Origin: Shouchella hunanensis
GTDB taxonomy: Bacteria > Bacillota > Bacilli > Bacillales > Bacillaceae_D
NCBI RefSeq assembly: GCF_028735875.1
Contig: NZ_CP117834.1
Span: 3,770,001-3,834,000, forward strand
Reading direction: 5' to 3'
Length of the DNA stretch: 64,000 bases
Shown here: positions 53,108-62,148 of the stretch, in pieces
How positions within the stretch are numbered: the stretch's first letter is position 1
Layout: every line of letters begins with the position of its first letter
Made by a program: the position numbers and the translations under genes
Notes under the pieces: generated by a model
Seen by the model: the letters and a program-made list of their open reading frames with translations, nothing else
Told to the model about the DNA's origin: nothing
Database searches by the model: none

Positions 53108-55825
53108 TTAAGCTGGTTGAAGCTTATCACGTAGAACCATTTGCAGAATTCCACCGTGACGATAGTAATCAACATCAACATCACTATCAAAACGAACGAG
53201 CGCTTCAAATTCAGTTTTTGTGCCATCTTCAGCTACAGCAGTTACCGTAACGTAATCACGCGGTTTTACTGTATCATCAATTGCAACTGAAATGCTTTCT
53301 CTGCCTGTTAAACCAAGAGATTCTGCATTTTCACCGGCTTTGAATTGAAGAGGTAAAACACCCATTAATACAAGGTTTGAACGGTGAATACGCTCATAAC
53401 TTTCAGCGATAACCGTTTTAATGCCTAGTAAATTTGTTCCTTTTGCAGCCCAGTCACGAGAAGATCCCATCCCGTAATCTTGACCAGCGAGAACAACAAG
53501 ACCTGTTCCATTCTCTTTATACTTCATTGCCGCATCATAGATGGACATCACTTCTTCTGTTGGCCAGAATGTTGTAAATCCACCTTCTGTTCCTGGAGCG
53601 ATTTGGTTACGAATACGGATATTCGCAAACGTTCCTCTCATCATGACGTCATGATTACCACGACGAGAACCATATGAGTTGAAATCTCTCGGCTCTACAC
53701 CTTTTTCCATTAAGAACTTACCGGCTGGTGTGTTCTTACCAATCGCTCCAGCAGGAGAAATGTGATCTGTCGTAACAGAATCGCCAAACTTACCAATTAC
53801 GCGTAGATCAGAAAGCGGCTTCACAGCTTCTGGATCTTTTGCTAACCCTTCAAAGAATGGTGGATTTGCAATATATGTTGACTCGTCATCCCACTTGTAC
53901 AGGGCGTCATCAGTTGTATTAATTTGATTCCATCGCTCGTTACTTGTAAAGACATCTTGGTATTCACGACGGAATAACTCAGGAGTAACCGTTTGATCAA
54001 CAATTGTACGCACTTCTTCTGTTGATGGCCAAATATCTTTAAAGTAAACAGGCTTACCGTCTTTATCTGTAGAAATTGGATCGTTTAATAAATCAACGTT
54101 AACGGTCCCTGCTAGTGCATAGGCTACTACAAGTGGTGGTGATGCTAAGTAGTTTGCTTTCACAAGGGGATGAATACGTCCTTCAAAGTTACGGTTACCA
54201 GATAGTACAGACGTAACAGTTAAGTCGTTACTCGAAATCGCTTCTTCAATTTCATCCTCTAGTGGTCCAGAGTTTCCGATACATGTTGTACAGCCATACC
54301 CAACAAGATGGAATCCAAGATCCTCCAAGTAAGGCATTAAGCCAGAATCATTTAAATAGCCTGTAACAACTTTTGAACCTGGTGCAAGTGATGTTTTCAC
54401 GTATTCAGGTACTTGAAGGCCTAATTCACTTGCTTTTTTCGCAACAAGACCTGCTGCCACAAGTACATATGGATTTGATGTATTTGTACAGCTTGTAATA
54501 GCAGCGATGGCTACAGCGCCCGTTTTCATTGTAGTTGTACGACCATCTTTGTACGTTACATCAACCGTTTTATTAAATTCTGACTGGTCAAGGCCAAGAC
54601 CTTGATTCCCTTGAGGTGCAACAACAGCATCTTGGAAGGATTTTTGCATTTTTGGTAGTTCAATTAAATCTTGCGGTCGTTTTGGTCCAGAAAGATTTGC
54701 ATGAATTTGCGATAAATCGACTTCAACAACATCTGTATACGTTGGATCTGGTGTTTCACCAGGAACATACCATAGTCCGTTCGCTTGACAGTAAGCACGA
54801 ACCAAATCAATTTGTTCTTCAGAACGCCCTGTTAAACGCATATAGTTCATAGCTTCTTCATCAACTGGGAAGAATCCACATGTTGCGCCATACTCAGGAG
54901 CCATGTTTGAAATCGTTGCACGATCAGCAAGTGGCATATCTGCTAAGCCTGGTCCGAAATACTCAACGAATTTTCCAACAACGTTCTTTTGACGAAGGAC
55001 TTGGGTTACTTTCAACGCTACGTCTGTAGCTGTTGTTCCACTTGGTAAAGAACCCGTGAATTTCAAGCCAATGACTTCTGGTACTGGGAAGTAAGATGGT
55101 TGTCCGAGCATTCCTGCTTCCGCTTCAATACCACCAACGCCCCATCCTAGAACGCCAAGACCGTTAATCATCGTTGTATGAGAATCTGTTCCTACAAGTG
55201 AATCAGGGAACGTTAACCATTCGCCATCTTTCTCAACTGCATGAACGACGTTTGCTATGTACTCCAAGTTTACTTGGTGTACGATACCTGTTGCTGGAGG
55301 AACCGCATTATAATTATCAAACGCTTTCTTTGCCCAGCTTAAAAATTCGTATCGCTCGCCATTTCGTTCAAACTCACGATTCATGTTATAAAGCAATGAA
55401 TCATCTGTACCGAATTTATCTACTTGTACAGAGTGGTCAATGACAAGATCAACAGGGATTTCAGGGTTAATTTGATCTGGGTCACCGCCAAGATCAGCCA
55501 TCGCTTTTCTTAACGCTGCTAAATCAACTACAGCTGGTACTCCTGTGAAATCTTGTAGAATAACACGAGAAGGTTTGAAAGGAACATCAATTTCTTTTTG
55601 TTCAGGTGTTCCCCACTTTGCTAAATTTTCAACATGCTCTTTTTTAATCACATAATCATCATACTGACGTAACACTGATTCTAATAACACCTTCACAGAA
55701 TATGGTAGCCTATTAACGTTCCCATAACCTGCTTTCTCTAACGCATCTAATGCATAGTAATGATACGTTTTTCCGTTTGACTCAAAAGAAGACCGCGCTT
55801 TAAACACATCTAAGTTTTTTGACAT
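53108..55825 (-). CDS. citB: aconitate hydratase
   Basis: 905 residues, AcnA/IRP1 type. The iron-sulfur ligands are in [10 protein letters not shown] and [16 protein letters not shown] (three cysteines). [20 protein letters not shown] and [14 protein letters not shown] are further signatures. The enzyme isomerises citrate to isocitrate and, in B. subtilis, is also an RNA-binding protein when its cluster is lost. The start [15 protein letters not shown] is normal. A cre-like promoter lies upstream and an sspP gene is divergent, as in B. subtilis. Confidence 0.98.
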   Translation of the reverse strand: MSKNLDVFKARSSFESNGKTYHYYALDALEKAGYGNVNRLPYSVKVLLESVLRQYDDYVIKKEHVENLAKWGTPEQKEIDVPFKPSRVILQDFTGVPAVVDLAALRKAMADLGGDPDQINPEIPVDLVIDHSVQVDKFGTDDSLLYNMNREFERNGERYEFLSWAKKAFDNYNAVPPATGIVHQVNLEYIANVVHAVEKDGEWLTFPDSLVGTDSHTTMINGLGVLGWGVGGIEAEAGMLGQPSYFPVPEVIGLKFTGSLPSGTTATDVALKVTQVLRQKNVVGKFVEYFGPGLADMPLADRATISNMAPEYGATCGFFPVDEEAMNYMRLTGRSEEQIDLVRAYCQANGLWYVPGETPDPTYTDVVEVDLSQIHANLSGPKRPQDLIELPKMQKSFQDAVVAPQGNQGLGLDQSEFNKTVDVTYKDGRTTTMKTGAVAIAAITSCTNTSNPYVLVAAGLVAKKASELGLQVPEYVKTSLAPGSKVVTGYLNDSGLMPYLEDLGFHLVGYGCTTCIGNSGPLEDEIEEAISSNDLTVTSVLSGNRNFEGRIHPLVKANYLASPPLVVAYALAGTVNVDLLNDPISTDKDGKPVYFKDIWPSTEEVRTIVDQTVTPELFRREYQDVFTSNERWNQINTTDDALYKWDDESTYIANPPFFEGLAKDPEAVKPLSDLRVIGKFGDSVTTDHISPAGAIGKNTPAGKFLMEKGVEPRDFNSYGSRRGNHDVMMRGTFANIRIRNQIAPGTEGGFTTFWPTEEVMSIYDAAMKYKENGTGLVVLAGQDYGMGSSRDWAAKGTNLLGIKTVIAESYERIHRSNLVLMGVLPLQFKAGENAESLGLTGRESISVAIDDTVKPRDYVTVTAVAEDGTKTEFEALVRFDSDVDVDYYRHGGILQMVLRDKLQPA

Positions 55826-55890
55826 CTAAGACCCTCCTTATCAACTTCATCATATCGCATTGTTCCTTTCTTGTCTAAGGAACGCACTTG

Positions 55891-55945
55891 AGTAAGCGCT
55901 TTTAATGTAAGCGATATAATTGCCCTTCATTAGAATAGCAAAAGT
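55891..55945 (-). promoter_or_regulatory. citB promoter region with two cre-like sites
   Basis: TGTAAGCGATATAA (+ strand, 55906-55919) matches the cre consensus TGWAANCGNTNWCA at 13 of 14 positions, and AGTAAGCGCTTTTA (55891-55904) at 12 of 14. On the - strand a TTGCTA, 17 bases, TATATC pair overlaps the better cre site at its -10. Repression of citB by CcpA is known in Bacillus; its action here is inferred. Confidence 0.6.
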
Positions 55946-55983
55946 TGACGAAAGTTTAAATCTTTTTTCGACATTTTTTAAAA

Positions 55984-56013
55984 AGGATAAGAAAAAAAAC
56001 GTTTCACATACTA
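55984..56013 (+). promoter_or_regulatory. sigma-G-type promoter of sspP
   Basis: CATACTA (56007-56013) is an ideal sigma-G -10 sequence and AGGATA lies exactly 17 bases upstream (55984-55989). It lies 25 bases before the ATG of sspP, in agreement with forespore expression. Confidence 0.65.
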
Positions 56014-56038
56014 AAAAAAGAAAAGCGAGGTGAGGAAA

Positions 56039-56167
56039 ATGAAGGGAAATTCGAAAGCTCGACGCAACCAGCCACAGCATCCAGACAGCAACCAACCACA
56101 GAAACAAAGCGGTTCTCATAAAACAAAAAAAGCAAACCATGTAAGCCAAACGAACGGAGAAGGCTAA
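56039..56167 (+). CDS. sspP: small acid-soluble spore protein P (SspP-like)
   Basis: 42 residues: MKGNSKARRNQPQHPDSNQP then QKQSGSHKTKKANHVSQTNG and EG. It is basic, hydrophilic and Gln/Asn-rich, with the QP...SGS.K.K..NH core of SspP (formerly CotL). GCGAGGTGAGGAAA precedes the ATG. The divergent position beside citB is the same as in B. subtilis, where sspP and sspO neighbour citB, and a sigma-G -10 lies upstream. Assignment rests on composition plus synteny, as such peptides are short. Confidence 0.8.
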   Translation: MKGNSKARRNQPQHPDSNQPQKQSGSHKTKKANHVSQTNGEG

Positions 56168-56235
56168 CTCGCCCAAACCTTTTTAGAGCCGCTGCATAGA
56201 CTGTAATCATACCTTGATAAAAAGGAGGTTACACA

Positions 56236-56325
56236 ATGAGCGGTGGATTCGGAACAGGCGGCGGTTTTGCTTTAATTGTTGTTCTTTTTATTCTTTTAGT
56301 AATTGTCGGAGCAAGCTGGTTCTAA
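56236..56325 (+). CDS. YjcZ-family sporulation peptide
   Basis: 29 residues: MSGGFGTGGGFALIVVLFIL then LVIVGASWF. The Gly-rich start and single hydrophobic helix ending in (A/S)W(F/Y) are the YjcZ signature; such peptides are made during sporulation and sit in a membrane. AAAGGAGG precedes the ATG. It ends immediately before a terminator. Confidence 0.88.
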   Translation: MSGGFGTGGGFALIVVLFILLVIVGASWF

Positions 56326-56354
56326 AAAAAGGACTGCATCGCAGTCCTTTTTTT
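56324..56354. terminator. terminator after the YjcZ-type gene
   Basis: AAAAAAAGGACTGC / GCAGTCCTTTTTTT with a three-base loop; symmetrical, so it serves both directions, including the end of the membrane protein gene at 56357. Confidence 0.9.
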
Positions 56355-56356
56355 CT

Positions 56357-56764
56357 TTACATAAAATAACGGCTATATTTCAACAAAAACATCGCTCCGA
56401 TGCTAATAGCCAAAAGAAGACTCGCCTTTCGAAATGGTTGCTCATAGTCCAAGTCACCATTGTTAATTAAGCGCAGACACTTACTAGTTATTCCTAAGCT
56501 AGCTCCAATGATTAGCGTTACGATAATGACTCCCCATGTCCACCACGATGCCCAGTCGAACAACAGCGGGATACCTGTAGCGATTAAAAGCAGTAACCCT
56601 ACATGGGCAATAACAAGAATGACACGGTAACTCTTTATCAGCCTCGCCTTGAAGCGTTCCCCGTCATCCAGTCTCGCCGCATAATACAAAAACGGCAACG
56701 GAATACATAAAAATAACACGATTGATGTAAACATATGCGTCGCAAAAAGAACAATTTGAGACAC
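56357..56764 (-). CDS. four-helix membrane protein, unknown
   Basis: 135 residues with four hydrophobic segments, a His near the N-terminus (MSQIVLFATHMFTSIVLF) and a charged loop YAARLDDGERFKARLIKSY, which faintly recalls the loop GARLEDGQKFHQ of the CopD-family protein in this window. The start is taken as GTG because GGAGGGGGAG is six bases upstream; an ATG 18 bases before it has a weaker SD. Unrecognised family. It is divergent from yneK. Confidence 0.7.
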   Translation of the reverse strand: MSQIVLFATHMFTSIVLFLCIPLPFLYYAARLDDGERFKARLIKSYRVILVIAHVGLLLLIATGIPLLFDWASWWTWGVIIVTLIIGASLGITSKCLRLINNGDLDYEQPFRKASLLLAISIGAMFLLKYSRYFM

Positions 56765-56844
56765 GTTTTTCTCCCCCTCCATAGCAACACACCCCATTTT
56801 ATGCTAAAGTAACAGCAAAGAACAAGCGAAAAGGAGGGGTGACG

Positions 56845-57333
56845 ATGAGTGACTGGTTTATGAACGTGATTGTCTTATGGACCTTTATCTTGCTCGGGCT
56901 AATGTTTATCGGTGGGTTCTTCATGTTTAGAAAATTCCTTAAGCGAATGCCAAAAGAAGACGGAAAATCAATCTTAGACTGGCAAGAATACTACATAAAC
57001 AAGGCTTTACCTCTATGGAAAGATGAACAGAGACAATTGTTAAATGAACTTGTAGAACCAGTACCTGAACTCTTTCGTGACGTGGCTAAAGAGAAAATCG
57101 CCGGTAAAATTAGTGAGATCGCCTTAAATGAACAGGCAACTACTCTTACATTAGATACGATTATTCGTGGATATATTTTAGCAACACCTAAAAAAGATCA
57201 CCGTTTTTTAATTAAGAAATTAAAACAAAAAGATATTGATTTAACACCCTATGAACATTTACTTGACCGCCAATCAAAAGCCAGAAGCAAAAGAGAGCTC
57301 CAAGAGGCCGTTGAACGAAAACAATCCAGCTAA
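56845..57333 (+). CDS. yneK: YneK-like protein (DUF2621)
   Basis: 162 residues: a single N-terminal transmembrane helix (VIVLWTFILLGLMFIGGFFM), then KFLKRMPKEDGKSILDWQEY, PVPELFRDVAKEKIAGKISE and IIRGYILATPKKDHRFLIKK, which match DUF2621 YneK of B. subtilis along the length. Function unknown. AGGAGG seven bases before ATG fixes the start; a GTG two codons upstream is too close. In B. subtilis yneK lies near citB and the ssp genes, as here. Confidence 0.9.
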   Translation: MSDWFMNVIVLWTFILLGLMFIGGFFMFRKFLKRMPKEDGKSILDWQEYYINKALPLWKDEQRQLLNELVEPVPELFRDVAKEKIAGKISEIALNEQATTLTLDTIIRGYILATPKKDHRFLIKKLKQKDIDLTPYEHLLDRQSKARSKRELQEAVERKQSS

Positions 57334-57362
57334 AAAAGGCGCATAGACATGCGCCTTTTTTC
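57332..57362. terminator. bidirectional terminator between yneK and the ABC genes
   Basis: AAAAAAGGCGCAT / ATGCGCCTTTTTT around AGAC. Confidence 0.9.
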
Positions 57363-57364
57363 TT

Positions 57365-59146
57365 CTATGCTGTCACGTTTTCTCTTGCCTGTAATAAATA
57401 CATTTTATGATACAAGCCTTGGCGTTTTAATAGTTGTTCATGATTGCCTCGTTCAACAATCTCTCCTTGGTGCAGCACAAGAATTTGGTCCGCATGTTTA
57501 ATCGTTGATAGGCGGTGTGCGATCGCAATCGTCGTTCGATTTTGCTGCATTTTTTCTAACGCTTGCTGAATCGATTCCTCTGTTTCCGTATCAACACTTG
57601 CTGTTGCTTCATCAAGCACTAAAATAGCCGGGTCAGCTAGCATCGTTCGCGCAAAAGAAAGCAGCTGTTTTTCTCCACTTGAAAACGTTGCGCCACGCTC
57701 AGTTACTTTTGCGTCATAACCTTGTTCAAGATCCTGGATAAACGTATCTGCACCAACAAAAGCGCATGCCGCCTCTATTTCCCCTCGCTCGTATCCATCT
57801 CTGCCTAAGGTGACATTGCTAGCGACTGTTCCGCTATACAAAAAGGAATCTTGCAACACAAGTCCCACTTTCGATCGGAACTCTTCTTCACTAAAAGCTT
57901 GTAAAGGTTTGCCATCAATTGTTATGGAGCCCTCCATGAGTGGATAAAACCGCATTAAAAGGTTAATAATTGAGCTTTTCCCACTTCCAGTATGACCGAC
58001 TAATGCAACAGTCTGCCCTTTTTCCGCTTTGAACGAAATATTAGTTAACACTTGGGTAGAACCATCATAAGAAAAAGTAACATTGTTAAACTCAATCGTT
58101 CCTTTTTCAATTGTGGGCGTTTCTGTTCCCGTTTTTGTCGGTGCGTACTCACGCTGATCCATTAAGCGAAAAACACGTCCTGCTGACACAATGGCTTGTT
58201 GAAAAATGGATAAGCGTTGCATAATTTGATTAACTGGTTCGAAAAAGCGATCAAGATAATTAATAAATGCATACAGCACACCAAGCTCAACCGGACCAAT
58301 AAATGATTGAAAGCCAAAATAAATAAGCACAATTGAAATAGCAATTAAACTAAGAATATCGACAATGGGACGCAGTAAAAGGGCATCTGCTTTCATCGCT
58401 TTCATTCCAGCTTGATAATGCTCCTCATTCGTTCGTCCAAACTCTTTGCGCATTCGCTTTTCTTGGCGAAACACTTGAATAATCGCCATACCTTGAACGG
58501 ACTCACTCATTTTCGCATTAATTTCACTCACTTTTGCGCTAACATGCTCATAAAAGCGAGAACTTATAGACCGATATAAACGAATGACAACTAAAAGTAA
58601 AGGTAAAAAGATTAAACAATAAAGGGCCAGGGTTGCATTTAAGTAAAACATAGCAACGAATGTTCCGATCATAAACATTCCATTTTGAACAAATACCGCT
58701 AGCACACTGACATAAAGCTCTTTAATGGACTCGGTGTCGTTCGTAATCCTCGAAACAAGGCCGCCTCCAGGCATTCGATCAAAAAACGATAACCCAAGCT
58801 TTTGAACATTTTTAAAAACATCAACACGTAACGCTTGCACAATTCGCAAAGCAATCTTTTGAAATAAGATACTTTGGACATATTGGCAGATAACCGCAAT
58901 AACCAGTAAACCAATATAAAATGACGCAAGCATCACAAGAACGTCTGTCGGAAATTCTTGAGGCGTTAAATAGTCATCAATAAAGCGTGCTATCAAAATA
59001 GGTTGCACTAATTCCGCTCCTGCAGCTATGAGCATAATAAAGAAAGCAAGCAATAGTTTCTTAAAATGAATCTTGGCATAGCCGAGCAAGCGTATAAAAA
59101 TCGCGCGTTGCTCTTTTCCAGTTAATATCTCATCGGTATGTTTCAT
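57365..59146 (-). CDS. ABC exporter half-transporter (BmrD/YheH-like)
   Basis: 593 residues: six-helix transmembrane domain and nucleotide-binding domain. Walker A is GHTGSGKSS; Walker B is ILVLDEATASVD with the catalytic Glu; the signature is FSSGEKQ instead of LSGGQ. In heterodimeric exporters such as BmrCD and LmrCD, the subunit with FSSGE-type signature pairs with one whose Walker B lacks Glu, exactly as the upstream gene does. The dimer probably exports hydrophobic drugs. Its start overlaps the upstream stop by one base (TAATG). Confidence 0.93.
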   Translation of the reverse strand: MKHTDEILTGKEQRAIFIRLLGYAKIHFKKLLLAFFIMLIAAGAELVQPILIARFIDDYLTPQEFPTDVLVMLASFYIGLLVIAVICQYVQSILFQKIALRIVQALRVDVFKNVQKLGLSFFDRMPGGGLVSRITNDTESIKELYVSVLAVFVQNGMFMIGTFVAMFYLNATLALYCLIFLPLLLVVIRLYRSISSRFYEHVSAKVSEINAKMSESVQGMAIIQVFRQEKRMRKEFGRTNEEHYQAGMKAMKADALLLRPIVDILSLIAISIVLIYFGFQSFIGPVELGVLYAFINYLDRFFEPVNQIMQRLSIFQQAIVSAGRVFRLMDQREYAPTKTGTETPTIEKGTIEFNNVTFSYDGSTQVLTNISFKAEKGQTVALVGHTGSGKSSIINLLMRFYPLMEGSITIDGKPLQAFSEEEFRSKVGLVLQDSFLYSGTVASNVTLGRDGYERGEIEAACAFVGADTFIQDLEQGYDAKVTERGATFSSGEKQLLSFARTMLADPAILVLDEATASVDTETEESIQQALEKMQQNRTTIAIAHRLSTIKHADQILVLHQGEIVERGNHEQLLKRQGLYHKMYLLQARENVTA

Positions 59147-60897
59147 TATGAACCTCCCTGCTCCACTATCGTCTCAAGCTGCTGACGCTCATACATCTCT
59201 TTGTACCATCCACCTTCGGCCATCAATTCTGCATGAGTCCCTGCTTGAGCTATAGTCCCCTCTTCCATCACTAAAATGAGTGAAGCATGGCTAACAGCAC
59301 TTAATCGGTGAGCACTCATAATAAGTGTTTGCTCGGTTTTTGTTTCTCGAAGGGCTCCTAAAATTTGCTCTTCTGTTTTCGCATCTACAGCAGATAAGGA
59401 GTCATCTAAAATGAGTATGGCAGGATTGCTCAGTATCGCACGAGCAATAGAGATTCGCTGTTTTTGACCACCTGAGAGCGTTACACCTCGTTCTCCAACA
59501 ACTGTGTCGTACCCATTCGGAAAACGGCGTATGTCATCGTGAATACTTGCAAGCTGGCAGGCTCGAATAATTTCTTGTATCGAGGCATCAGGCTTTGCAA
59601 ATGCAACATTCTCTCCTATTGTCGCCGAGAAAAGAAAGTGTTCTTGTGGTACAATGCCAAATGCCGCTTTCACACGTTCTCGTTTAAACTGGTCAATGGG
59701 CACGGAATCTAGACGTATAGTCCCCTTCGTAACATCCATCTCCCGCTGTAAAAGCGAGAGTAAGGTTGTTTTACCACTACCGGTTTTCCCAACAATGCCA
59801 AGTGTTTCACCTTTCTTCAAGGAGAAGTGTACATTTCTTAACACTGGCGGTCCATCATCAGAATAACAAAACGTATCAATAGCAACATCTAAATCGCCTA
59901 CAATCGGTGCTTCAACTGCATGATCGACTTCTTTAAGCTCCGACTCTTCTCGCAATACTTCACGAATTCGATCGTAAGACGCTCTTCCTCGTTCAATGAC
60001 GTTAAAAAACATTCCTAACGCAAGCATTGGCCAAATCAACAAGCCAAGATAAACGACAAATGACGTTAGTTCTCCAATGGTCATATCACCCGATACGACA
60101 AAACCTGCTCCAAAACCAATTGCCAGTAAATAACATGTTCCAATGACTGCGCTAATGGTCGGATCAAACAACGCATCGACTTTTGCTACTTTTACATTCT
60201 GTTCCACAACCATTGCTGATTGCTGACGAAAGCGGCGATTTTCTTCTTCTTCTTGTCCGAATGCTTTTGTTACTTTCATTCCACTAATATTTTCTTGAAC
60301 CGTATCATTTAAAACACTAAATGCTGCTTGTGCACTGCCAAAGCGTTTATGTAAAAGTGATCCATAATAGCTCGTTAAAATGGCCATTAATGGAAGTGGC
60401 ACTAATGTAATCAGCGTTAGTTGCCAATTAAGGGTCAACGCCATCGTCGCAACCACCATTCCTCCTAGTAACAGGGCATCAACAATCGTTAGCACCCCTT
60501 CTCCAGCTGTTGCTTGAACAGCTCGAACATCATTTGTGGAAATCGCCATTAAATTTCCAGTAGTTCGCTTATGATAAAATGACTTTGGCATGTTAGTAAA
60601 ATGACGATAAAGATCATTTCGGATTTGTCTTGCCAACTTAAAAGCCGCACCAAAGATGAGTACTCGCCATAAGAAGCGAAGAATGTATAACAACAGACCG
60701 ATGCCCATAATAAACCCAACGTATCGGAATAATTGCGATTGTGTAAGCGTATCTGTGTCAATTAAATCGACTACTTCACCAATAACCCTTGGAGGAATAA
60801 GCGACAAAAATGAAACGAGTGCTAAAACAAGCGTCCCAAATAAATATGCTTTCCAATGTTTCTTAAAAAACCAGCTTAAATCTAAAAAAACACGCAT
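59146..60897 (-). CDS. ABC exporter half-transporter (BmrC/YheI-like)
   Basis: 583 residues. MRVFLDLSWFFKKHWKAYLF begins as in YheI. The nucleotide-binding domain has Walker A GKTGSGKTT, a canonical LSGGQ signature, and Walker B ILILDDSLSAVD with Asp in place of the catalytic Glu. This makes one of the two ATP sites of the heterodimer degenerate, as in BmrC. The SD GGGGGAAGG precedes the ATG. The 200-base leader contains a four-codon frame (ATG CGG GTT CAA TAG, near 60980) behind AAAAGGG; B. subtilis bmrCD has a translated leader bmrB, but I would not press the comparison. Confidence 0.93.
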   Translation of the reverse strand: MRVFLDLSWFFKKHWKAYLFGTLVLALVSFLSLIPPRVIGEVVDLIDTDTLTQSQLFRYVGFIMGIGLLLYILRFLWRVLIFGAAFKLARQIRNDLYRHFTNMPKSFYHKRTTGNLMAISTNDVRAVQATAGEGVLTIVDALLLGGMVVATMALTLNWQLTLITLVPLPLMAILTSYYGSLLHKRFGSAQAAFSVLNDTVQENISGMKVTKAFGQEEEENRRFRQQSAMVVEQNVKVAKVDALFDPTISAVIGTCYLLAIGFGAGFVVSGDMTIGELTSFVVYLGLLIWPMLALGMFFNVIERGRASYDRIREVLREESELKEVDHAVEAPIVGDLDVAIDTFCYSDDGPPVLRNVHFSLKKGETLGIVGKTGSGKTTLLSLLQREMDVTKGTIRLDSVPIDQFKRERVKAAFGIVPQEHFLFSATIGENVAFAKPDASIQEIIRACQLASIHDDIRRFPNGYDTVVGERGVTLSGGQKQRISIARAILSNPAILILDDSLSAVDAKTEEQILGALRETKTEQTLIMSAHRLSAVSHASLILVMEEGTIAQAGTHAELMAEGGWYKEMYERQQLETIVEQGGS

Positions 60898-61130
60898 AGC
60901 CTTCCCCCATTACTCTCGTTGTCTAATTATTTTTCGAAAAAATGAATAAATAATGTCTATTCTTCTATTGAACCCGCATTGCCCTTTTAATGCCCGCTCG
61001 TATGTACGCTCCCTTTATAACCAATAGCCTACTTCAAAAAAGATACCACATTACGTTAAATGATGTACAGAACGTTTATCGTCATTACAAAACAACCTAG
61101 CATCAGTTCGTGAATATGTTTATAGACAAC

Positions 61131-61179
61131 AAAAATCACTTTACCTACGACGCAACGGTCCTTACGATAAAGTGATTTC
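61131..61179 (-). terminator. terminator after yneF
   Basis: On the - strand AAATCACTTTA / TAAAGTGATTT enclose a 24-base partly paired loop, followed by TTGTTG. It separates yneF from the ABC exporter genes. Confidence 0.7.
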
Positions 61180-61208
61180 TTTCGTTTTCATGATTATCAG
61201 AGGAGTTC

Positions 61209-61424
61209 TTACTTCCCCTGTTGCTTTTGCATAGCCTTCATCATTTGGGTGATTTTCTTTTGCGATGGGTTTTGTCCCATTTGTTGCATCATCACCCGTA
61301 ACATTTGCTCATTAATCGGTGGGTTCTTTTTCAAGTAAGACATCATGGTTTTCCGAGCAATAAAAAAGCCAATTGCTATACCTGCCAGAACCGCAACGGT
61401 ATACCCTATAATATGCCAGATCAA
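61209..61424 (-). CDS. yneF: YneF family protein (UPF0154)
   Basis: 71 residues: one N-terminal transmembrane helix ([20 protein letters not shown]), then [19 protein letters not shown] and the Met/Gln-rich [20 protein letters not shown]. This is YneF, a small membrane protein of unknown function. The start is TTG with AGGAGG at seven bases. Its position downstream of sirA is the same as in B. subtilis (tkt-yneE-yneF). Confidence 0.94.
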   Translation of the reverse strand: MIWHIIGYTVAVLAGIAIGFFIARKTMMSYLKKNPPINEQMLRVMMQQMGQNPSQKKITQMMKAMQKQQGK

Positions 61425-61517
61425 TGTTAAACCTCCTTCTCACACGCTCTACTTCTATTGAACCTTATCTATTATACACGAGCAGGCATTGATTTTAAAG
61501 CACTTAAAAAAGCATGC

Positions 61518-61946
61518 TTAGAGCACGCTTTGTTTTTCATATGGTTTCAACCACCCAAATCGTCGGTCATTTACATTTACTGCGAAAAAGAAGCCATTTA
61601 CTTCCCGCAATAGATCAAATACATCGGTCTCTGCCTGTAAATCCCCTTCTGCTTGAAGACAAATTTTCTTTGCATCCAGCATAAGCGCGCAATGATTTTT
61701 TGGATTTTCATCAGAAGCTGCAACAAAGCGATTTGCGTCTTCTTCTTTATAGCGAGATAAAAAGATTTGTTTAATTTCTTCTTCTGGCATGGATGTTGTT
61801 ATATAGTTGATTTGCCGATCATAAATCGGCTGGGTATGCTTTCGAGCTTGTTCCCGTTCTTCGAATAACTGAAATAATTTCATTTCTTTACCAAGATAAG
61901 AGGATGCTACATCTTCTGTGACATTGAATAATTCATAGTATCTCAT
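61518..61946 (-). CDS. sirA: SirA, sporulation inhibitor of replication
   Basis: 142 residues: MRYYELFNVTEDVASSYLGK, then KMKLFQLFEER-like, RQINYITTSMPEE and NVNDRRFGWLKP at the end. It matches YneE/SirA of B. subtilis, which is made under Spo0A control and binds DnaA to block new replication rounds as cells sporulate. GGGGAGAAGAG precedes the ATG. The neighbours tkt upstream and yneF downstream support the assignment. With sda at 23.2 kb, the window encodes two proteins linking replication to sporulation. Confidence 0.9.
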   Translation of the reverse strand: MRYYELFNVTEDVASSYLGKEMKLFQLFEEREQARKHTQPIYDRQINYITTSMPEEEIKQIFLSRYKEEDANRFVAASDENPKNHCALMLDAKKICLQAEGDLQAETDVFDLLREVNGFFFAVNVNDRRFGWLKPYEKQSVL

Positions 61947-62101
61947 CTCTTCTCCCCTTCAGCAGAATGAAAATTTCGAATCTATTTTCATTATACCCAT
62001 TTTTCAAAAAGATGCTGTCTATTTGTCGTGAAAGAACCTCACTAGTTTTGTCGAATACCGTATGAAAAGCACCTATTCTGGTTGTCTCTGTTTTTTCTTT
62101 T

Positions 62102-62143
62102 AAAAAAAGCCTATGATTCACTGAAGTAGTCAATCATAGGCTG
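62102..62143 (-). terminator. terminator after tkt
   Basis: AGCCTATGATTG / AATCATAGGCT followed by TTTTTTT on the - strand. Confidence 0.9.
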
Positions 62144-62148
62144 CATTC

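Noticed and set aside
60975-60995. Four-codon leader frame (Met-Arg-Val-Gln) before the ABC exporter genes
   Set aside because: Too short to support a translated attenuator; no hairpin set typical of bmrB-type regulation was found.
61933-62133. 66-codon - strand frame upstream of sirA
   Set aside because: It overlaps the tkt terminator and sirA start and does not look like a protein.
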